From Archivesica marissinica (lineage: Eukaryota; Mollusca; Bivalvia; Venerida; Vesicomyidae), in the NCBI GenBank assembly GCA_014843695.1, contig CM026387.1, positions 78,885,536 to 78,949,535 on the forward strand: a stretch of DNA of 64,000 nucleotides, read 5' to 3'. Positions 57,560 through 64,000 of this stretch are shown piece after piece. Every line of letters starts with the position of its first letter. Within the stretch, counting starts at the first letter, position 1. The notes under the pieces were generated by a model. The model was not told the origin of the DNA and searched no databases. It saw only the letters and a program-made list of their open reading frames with translations. A program made the translations under genes and the position numbers.

Positions 57560-57890
57560 ACTAATGATTTGACGCAAGATCTGATGAGACGTGAGATGCA
57601 ATGTGATGCAATGATGAGACACAAGATATGATATGATGCAAGATCTGATGAGACGTGAGATGCAATGTGATGCAATGATGAGACACGAGATATGATATGA
57701 CGCGCGATGTGATGTGACTTGAGATGCGATGTGACGCAAGATGTGATATGACGCGAGATGTGATGTGACTTGAGCTGCAATGTGACTTGAGATGCGATGT
57801 GAGGGCAAGATGTGATAAGACTTGAGATGTGATAAGACTTGAGATGTGATAAGACTTGAGATACAATGTGACTTGAGATACAATGTGACT
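57560..57890. repeat. GACGCGAGATG-type minisatellite, module B2
   Basis: Contains one extra GATGAGACGTGAGATGCAAT block relative to B1. Confidence 0.9.
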
Positions 57891-58925
57891 CAGACAATAT
57901 GTATATACTCAGCCAATATGGATATACACAGACAATATGGATATACTCAGACAATATGGATATACACAGACAATATGGATATACACAGATAATATGGATA
58001 TACACAGACAATATGGATATACACAGACAATATGGATATACACAGACAATATGGATATACACAGACAATATGCAATATGGATATACACAGACAATATGCA
58101 ATATGGATATACACAGCCAATATGGATATACAGACAATATGCAATATGGATATACACAGACAATATGGATATACATAAACAATATGCAGATACTATGGAT
58201 ATACACAGACAATATGGATATACACAGACAATATGGATATACACAGACAATATGGATATACATAGACAATATGGATATGCATAGACAGATATGGATATAC
58301 ACAGACAATATGACAGACAATATGTATATACTCAGACAATATGGATATACTCAGCCAATATGGATATACACAGACAATATGGATATACTCGGACAATATG
58401 GATATACACAGACAATATGGATATACTCAGACAATATGGATATACACAGACAATATGGATATACACAGACAATATGTATATACTCAGCCAATATGGATAT
58501 ATACTCAGCCAATATGGATATATACACAGACAATATGGATATACACAGACAATATGGATATACACAGACAATATGGATATACACAGACAATATGTATATA
58601 CTCAGCCAATATGGATATACACAGACAATATGGATATATACAGACAATATGGATATACACAGACAGTATGGATATATACAGACAATATGGATATACACAG
58701 ACAATATGGATATACTCAGACAATATGGATATACACAGATAATATGTATATACTCAGCCAATATGGATATATACTCAGACAATATGGGTATACACAGACA
58801 ATATGTATATACTCAGCCAATATGGATATACACAGACAATATGGATATACACAGACAATATGGATATACTCAGACAATATGGATATACACAGACATTATG
58901 GATATACACAGACAATATGGATATA
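57891..58925. repeat. 19-bp minisatellite, module B2
   Basis: A plus-strand frame of over 350 codons spans it, solely because the repeat is stop-free. Confidence 0.97.
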
Positions 58926-59150
58926 CTATCAGTCTACTATGTATATATGGATATAAATGAAATGCCACAGATTCTATATTTCTGTAATAGTGTACATTGA
59001 TTGTAAATAAAGGCATCTGTAGCGCTATTGTACATGTATTTGTTTCCATATGGTCCCCAGGCAACATAATCTTATGCGAAAAGAATGTAACCATTATGTT
59101 TCTCTCGTAATTTAGATTCAGTCAGATTTTGTTCTTAATTCCGGCAAATC
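58926..59150 (+). promoter_or_regulatory. Module tail with AATAAA, module B2
   Basis: AATAAA at 59006-59011; fused to the Tc1 remnant at the same base as in B1. Confidence 0.3.
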
Positions 59151-59323
59151 TGGTCGACCAGTACGTGGGCGGTCGTCAGTTGACCCACGTGTTCGGTACC
59201 GTCCAAGTATCGTGATCCGGGACACACCTAGGCGATTAGCGACGTCGTTATGACGTAGACCAGCTTCAACCATTCAACCATCCTAATTGCTCGCTTTCTC
59301 GCATTTTGGTCGAGTCTTGGCAT
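59151..59323 (-). pseudogene. Tc1-like transposase 5' remnant, copy 2
   Basis: Same lesions as 28866-29038, confirming that the B-tail/Tc1 fusion was duplicated as a unit. Confidence 0.85.
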
Positions 59324-60120
59324 TTCTTTTGAGGAAAATGCAGATCGTTTTGGTGTTTTTGCTCGAAGTAATTACAATATGAGTACAACAAACTGGTTTG
59401 TGGATCTATCCATGCATAGCAAATGGTGTTCCTCGTGGATCACGTGCAAAAACGGAAAATCGGCGTTAGGAAAATATGGATGCATTATTTACCTGTGTAT
59501 ATGGATGAATATCATAGTCATACGTCATTCCGAACTGAAAAGTGGTGGCTTATCACAGGCATTTATATGTTTGCATCTTTTTCTTCAAATTGGTTTGATA
59601 TCGTTTCTTTTTTGACTCAGTATATGTTGCACAACAATTGTTAATACTCTGTACTGTGGGAATGTTTATGTTTTCGAGACATATCCAGAAATAGTGTCGT
59701 CAACCGACCTGGTTTCTTTCCCAACCTGTTTTTCGAATTTGTTTGTGAATGACGTCATTGCTGTCAGTAACAGGTGTTTGATTTATATGGTACACGCTAG
59801 AACTTCCAAAAGAGGAAAATGAGCACAACCCCCACCCCCCTCCGATAAATGTATACTTGGTTGCTTTTAGAAACTGGTCAACGCTCATCGTTAACTTGCA
59901 AGGTCACATGTCAGTCATGTGACAAAGCTGTAAAACACATGTTACAAGTGAAGCGTATTAAATGCAAGAATGATCATTTTACATAGTAATATTATTTTAT
60001 CTGACCAACAAAAGAGACTGACCACATGACCACATGTTATTCACCGACAAACATTAGAGAACTGAAAACTGGTACATCCACGATACATTGCCAAATGAAT
60101 GTTGGCTTTTTTCTCAATTT
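59324..60120 (+). repeat. Duplicated flank, copy 4
   Basis: The 73-aa frame is open (59423-59644). A deletion near 59855 removes the AAAAAATACCGTAAGCAGAG stretch present in the other three copies. Confidence 0.7.
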
Positions 60121-60406
60121 GTGTTTTACGTTTATTTATCATGTCTACCGGTTGCCCATATGAGCGACGCCTCCTGAAGAGATTAGTCATTTTAGATTTT
60201 GGAGGATAGTGCAATGATACAGAGAGAGACCCATTCCAGAGTCTCCTCTGGTTCTTTTACGTGCACGGTGTAAAGCACCGACACAAGACCTCAGTTTAAC
60301 CTCCCATCTGAAAGACTGTTAATTTTATTATGGTCAGACGGGGGATCGAACCTGCAATCCCTGGATTACCAGTCCAGCGTGTTACCACTGGGCTATAGAT
60401 CCGTCT
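60121..60406 (-). mobile_element. V-SINE at the left of module C2
   Basis: Full length. By comparison with 29879, this shows what should follow the B1 flank inside the N gap. Confidence 0.93.
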
Positions 60407-60463
60407 GTAAATAATATTTAAACTAAATATCATCCATAAATACAGAATTAAAGTTGCAAACAT

Positions 60464-60595
60464 ATGTACAGTGTATTTATCACACCCTTAAATGATGCAC
60501 ATATTTGGTCACCATTGTCTAGTACATGGGCAATTATCACATTCATTAATTACACAACAGCTGACTGCAACCATTCAACAGTATTGTATCTCAAG
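60464..60595 (+). CDS. Putative first coding exon, module C2
   Basis: 44-codon ATG frame (MYSVFITPLNDAH) to CTCAAG/GTAAGA, undamaged. Confidence 0.3.
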
Positions 60596-60689
60596 GTAAG
60601 ACTACTCATGCCACATGTCACCCAGGTCAACACAAATCTTAATTGACTAAAACCTTATAAATGCAACCAGAAATGATCAAATGAATCAA

Positions 60690-60935
60690 AACTGTTCTAG
60701 AGAGCATTTCTAGGAAAAACATTACAGAACTTGGAAAATTATACTGTTCTAGAGAGCATTTCTAGGAAAATATTACCGAACTTGCAGTCATCCAAGGAAA
60801 ATTATACTGTTCTAGAGCATTTCTAGGAAAATATTACCGAACTTGCAGTCATCCAAGGAAAATTATACTGTTCTAGACAGCATTTCTAGGAAAATATTAC
60901 TGAACTTGCAGTCGCCCAGGAAGATTATACAACTT
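60690..60935. repeat. CTGTTCTAGA tandem repeat, module C2
   Basis: Four units, one with CTAGAGCATT (4 bp lost). Confidence 0.9.
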
Positions 60936-61240
60936 TAGACATGTCAGGTACTGTGCATTTATTATAATTCTACTGGCATACTCCCACACTGTAATAATTC
61001 TTTCTGCTTGAAACTTTTAAATTTGATAAAACGCCTATTTTTACATCAAAACATATTCAATGACGTACAAATAAATAAAATAAATATCAAAGCAAATTAA
61101 TAAAGGACATTTACATCATACTATTTTAAGAGTTATTAATTAAACTCTGTGAGATAATTAGAATGAAATACAATATCCTAAAATCAATATAAAACTCGGT
61201 ATGCTAATATACATTCATGACTAAGAATATAAAACATCTA

Positions 61241-61778
61241 CAGTATTTACTCGCCTATAAGACGGGGATATTTCCTGCTGATTTAAGGCTCAAAGTCAGG
61301 GTCCCGTCTTATAAGCGGGTCACAAAACATGACATAAAAATGTTCAGTCATTATCAACCAGTTTGGCATTTTCTAAATGTCAGCCAGCTATATTTTTTTG
61401 GCCCAATTTGATCCCTTTTTATACATTTTTTCACTGACTTTTTGACGGGCATTAAATGTAATAATAACTGACATTAAATATATACATATTTGTTAATTCA
61501 TATATTCATGCAATATTAATATTATTTTCATTAAATGAACACAACACTAAAGTGTATAGTAAATTAATTCGAAAAGTTAACAATGACACCAATTGGTCAC
61601 AGTTTTCAAAAAGTCTGTCATACAGAAGTGTTTATCTGCGTTTATATTGTTTGGCAACATTAAACTGAGACAAATTAATCTCCGTCAAAGCCTTCGTAAC
61701 TTTTCTTCGTGCAAATCCCAATAATTACCGAACCGTTTATAATCGCCGGGTGCACTAAATACAAAATTACTAGCACTC
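61241..61778. mobile_element. 538-bp insertion with 13-bp direct repeats, C2 only
   Basis: TATAAAACATCTA flanks the insert (61228-61240 and 61779-61791) and occurs once in C1. The insert starts CAGTATTTACTCGCCTATAA, a pogo/Tigger-like terminus, and has a near-inverted CCCGTCTTATAAGCGGG inside, but no matching right TIR or A tail. A 13-bp duplication is longer than the TA expected for pogo, so the mechanism is unclear. Confidence 0.6.
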
Positions 61779-61895
61779 TATAAAACATCTATACATTTTA
61801 GGACAAAATAATACCTTGACAGTCGTATATGACATTTGTATATTAGTTGCTTTTTTCACTGATGTGGTTTCGTTTCAAGCTTTGTATGTTAATTA

Positions 61896-62140
61896 CAGAC
61901 AGGTCTGTAGTCCAGTGGTAACATGCTGGAATGGTAATCCAGGGATCGCAGGTTCGATCCCCCGTCTGACCCTAATAGTCTTTCAGATGGGACTTCAAAC
62001 CGAGGTCTCGTGTCAGTGCTTTACACTGTGCGCGTAAAAGAACCAGAGTCTCTGTCTGTATCATCTAAAATTACTAATCTCTTCAGGAGGCGTCGCTCAT
62101 ATGGGCAACCGGTAGCGATGATAAAATAAAATTTAAAAAA
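61896..62140 (+). mobile_element. V-SINE in module C2, internally deleted
   Basis: Lacks AATAAAATTAACAG after CTGACCCT and the GGAGACTCTGGAATGGG and TTGCACTATCC blocks; one anticodon-stem base is changed (CTGGAAT). Confidence 0.9.
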
Positions 62141-62206
62141 CCGCTTCACAATCGTAAAATAAATAAACATAAAGGTAAACTGGAAAAGGATGAACGTGGA
62201 CAATTT

Positions 62207-62725
62207 ATGTCGTGGGCGAAGGCTTTCGGAAAAAAGGTCTTTAGTAAGAGTATCAAGAACTTTGTATGGAAAGAGTACACCAAAAAGCAGGGGCTCCTTA
62301 AACGCCTCGTTACTTCCCGAAAGAAGTACAACATTGAGATAGATTGGGATGACGTCGAGATCCATTTTTTAGGATTTGCCGATGGAAATGTAGATAACGG
62401 TGTGATGATGATGAACGGTCAGTCCTTGCTGAACCTGTACAGACTACCGCAGACAACGGAGGAAGAATGGAACTTTACAGAACTCGCAGACATTGTCGGA
62501 GTCATCAGGTTCACATTTGCAAATGACCAATTGCCAGTATCTATACGGCACAAGAAAAGGAATATCAGTAAATGTGACAGGAGCTTCAACACAGAACAAT
62601 TGAATGGAATCATGAAAGGTAACATAGAAGCAGACATGAATGCGGGTGGCAATACATTTCTTATGGTCGTGTTCGGTCAATTAAATATTTTAAGAATGAT
62701 TAACTTCACAAGCTTTGACACATAG
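62207..62725 (+). CDS. Module ORF C2, 5'-truncated
   Basis: About 120 bp upstream, including TTTGTTCTATTGA, are deleted up to AGGTAAACTGG. Open from MSWAKAFGK (172 aa). Differs from C1 at three residues (KKQGLL, DDVEIH, NDQLPV). If the deleted stretch held the splice acceptor, this copy is non-functional. Confidence 0.38.
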   Translation: MSWAKAFGKKVFSKSIKNFVWKEYTKKQGLLKRLVTSRKKYNIEIDWDDVEIHFLGFADGNVDNGVMMMNGQSLLNLYRLPQTTEEEWNFTELADIVGVIRFTFANDQLPVSIRHKKRNISKCDRSFNTEQLNGIMKGNIEADMNAGGNTFLMVVFGQLNILRMINFTSFDT

Positions 62726-62759
62726 TATTATTGTGCGACACAGAGGCAAGTACTAGTGA

Positions 62760-62968
62760 TGTGACGCAAGATCTGATGAGACGTGAGATGCAATGTGATG
62801 CAATGATGAGACACAAGATATGATATGATGCAAGATCTGATGAGACGCGAGATGCAATGATGAGATGTGACGCGAGATGCAATGTGACGCAATGATGAGA
62901 CACGAGATATGACGCGAGATGCAATGTGATGCAATGATGAGACACGAGATATGATATGACGCGAGATG
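62760..62968. repeat. GACGCGAGATG-type minisatellite, module C2
   Basis: Short version that runs directly into the 19-bp array at GATGTGATATATACAGAC. Confidence 0.9.
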
Positions 62969-62969
62969 T

Positions 62970-63178
62970 GATATATACAGACAATATGGATATACACAGA
63001 CAATATGGATATACTCAGACAATATGACATACAATATGGATATACATAGACAATATGGATATACACAGACAATATGGATATACATAAACAATATGGATAT
63101 ACATAGACAGACAATATGGATATACACAGACAATATGACAGACAATATGTATATACTCAGACAATATGGATATACTAT
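62970..63178. repeat. 19-bp minisatellite, module C2
   Basis: About 200 bp only, the shortest in the window. Confidence 0.95.
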
Positions 63179-63435
63179 CAGTCTACTATGTATATATGGA
63201 TATAAATGAAATGCCACAGATTCTATATTTCTGTAATAGTGTACATTGATTGTAAATAAAGGCATCTGTAGCGCTATTGTACATGTATTTGTTTCCATAT
63301 GGTCCCCAGGCAACATAATCTTATGCGTAAAGAATGTAACCATTATGTTTCTCTCGTAATTTAGATTCAGTCAGATTTTGTTCTTAATTCCGGAAATCTG
63401 GTGCATCCCTAGTAATGATCCCTAAACCACTATAT
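63179..63435 (+). promoter_or_regulatory. Module tail with AATAAA, module C2
   Basis: AATAAA at 63255-63260. Confidence 0.3.
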
Positions 63436-63612
63436 TAGTGTTTCCCCTAAGCAGGAATAGGAGGGCGGCCCACCCTGCCCCTTTTTGGGGAGCCATTGTG
63501 CCCGAAATTCCGAAAATGTCTGCCCTTGTGTGCCTAAATTATCAAAAAGAGTTCATAATAATTATTGCAATATTGTCTGAAATCCTTACTCCAGTGCTAC
63601 AGATAAAAAAAT

Positions 63613-63869
63613 GTTTACGTTTCTTTATCGTCGCTACCGGTTGCCCATATGAGCGACGCCTCCTGAAGAGATTAGTTATTTTAGATTTTGGAGGATAGTG
63701 CATGATACAGACAGAGACCCATTCCAGAATCTCCTCTGGTTCTTTTACGTGCACGGTGTAAAGCACCGACATGAGACCTCGATTTAACGTCCCATCTGAA
63801 ACACTGTTAATTTTATTAGGGTCAGATGGGGGATCAAACATGCGATCCCTGGATTACCAGTCCAGCGTG
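63613..63869 (-). mobile_element. V-SINE in the hAT-like left arm, head truncated
   Basis: Same truncation point as 46230-46487 (CCAGCGTG/TGATCAATATG). Confidence 0.92.
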
Positions 63870-63884
63870 TGATCAATATGCTGT

Positions 63885-64000
63885 GAAATGTCCACCTATA
63901 TACTGTGTAGCCTAGGGCAACGTACATTGTATTAGCACAGGAAATGTCCACCTATATACTGTGTAGCCTAGGGCAACGTACATTGTATTAGCACAGGAAA
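63885..64000. repeat. 56-bp minisatellite, start of array
   Basis: Two units visible before the window ends. Confidence 0.95.

Larger units (their letters stand above)
63436..64000. mobile_element. hAT-like left arm, continues past the window
   Basis: TAGTGTTTCCCCTAAGCAGG start; nearly identical to 46053-46617. Confidence 0.55.

Overview
The window is AT-rich, repeat-dominated eukaryotic nuclear DNA, most likely from a mollusc and probably a bivalve. The evidence is many tRNA-headed SINEs whose central domain reads GATGGGACGTTAAACCGAGG (the V-SINE superfamily, RUDI-like in molluscs), non-LTR retrotransposons of marine-invertebrate type, a Tc1-like transposase, abundant minisatellites and MITEs, and split coding exons. 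There are no operons, ribosome binding sites, CRISPR arrays or functional RNA genes. The species assignment is inference.

1-8.4 kb is single-copy background. It holds the only host-gene exon I recognise: a 121-nt MSH2 (MutS homologue 2) exon on the minus strand at 7172-7292, with consensus splice sites. MITEs with clear terminal inverted repeats (TIRs) and target-site duplications (TSDs) lie in the introns on both sides of it. The surrounding sequence, presumably intronic, carries tandem repeats (135-, 31- and 60-bp units), SINEs, a fold-back element and an A-tailed insertion with an 8-bp TSD.

From about 8.4 kb to the end the window is a mosaic of segmental duplications. A module of roughly 3.5-6 kb occurs six times in the order A1, B1, A2, C1, B2, C2. 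Each module has, in order: a minus-strand V-SINE; a short putative exon with a strong AAG/GTAAGA donor; a roughly 55-62-bp tandem repeat; a plus-strand V-SINE; an open frame of about 194 codons of unknown function; a GACGCGAGATG-type minisatellite; in some copies an 86-aa ORF; a 19-bp minisatellite; and a conserved tail with AATAAA. A1 and A2 encode identical proteins, as do B1 and B2. Between classes, changes that alter amino acids far outnumber silent ones, so I see no sign of purifying selection.

Between modules lie hAT-like elements carrying 56-bp minisatellite arrays (14.7-17.6, 38.2-40.9, 46.1-47.8 and 63.4 kb to the end), a composite TIR element with a decayed LINE inside it (18.0-23.3 and 48.1-53.5 kb) and a frameshifted Tc1-like transposase (23.4-24.3 and 53.6-54.5 kb). 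The block 17-30 kb is repeated at 47-60 kb, offset by about 30.2 kb. A gap of exactly 1000 Ns (30107-31106) beside a CA microsatellite interrupts the array, so collapse, expansion or misjoining in the assembly is possible. Copy-specific insertions in A2 (831-bp TIR element), C1 (truncated LINE with a restriction-like endonuclease domain) and C2 (538 bp with a 13-bp direct repeat) show that the modules are separate DNA molecules or haplotypes rather than exact assembly duplicates.
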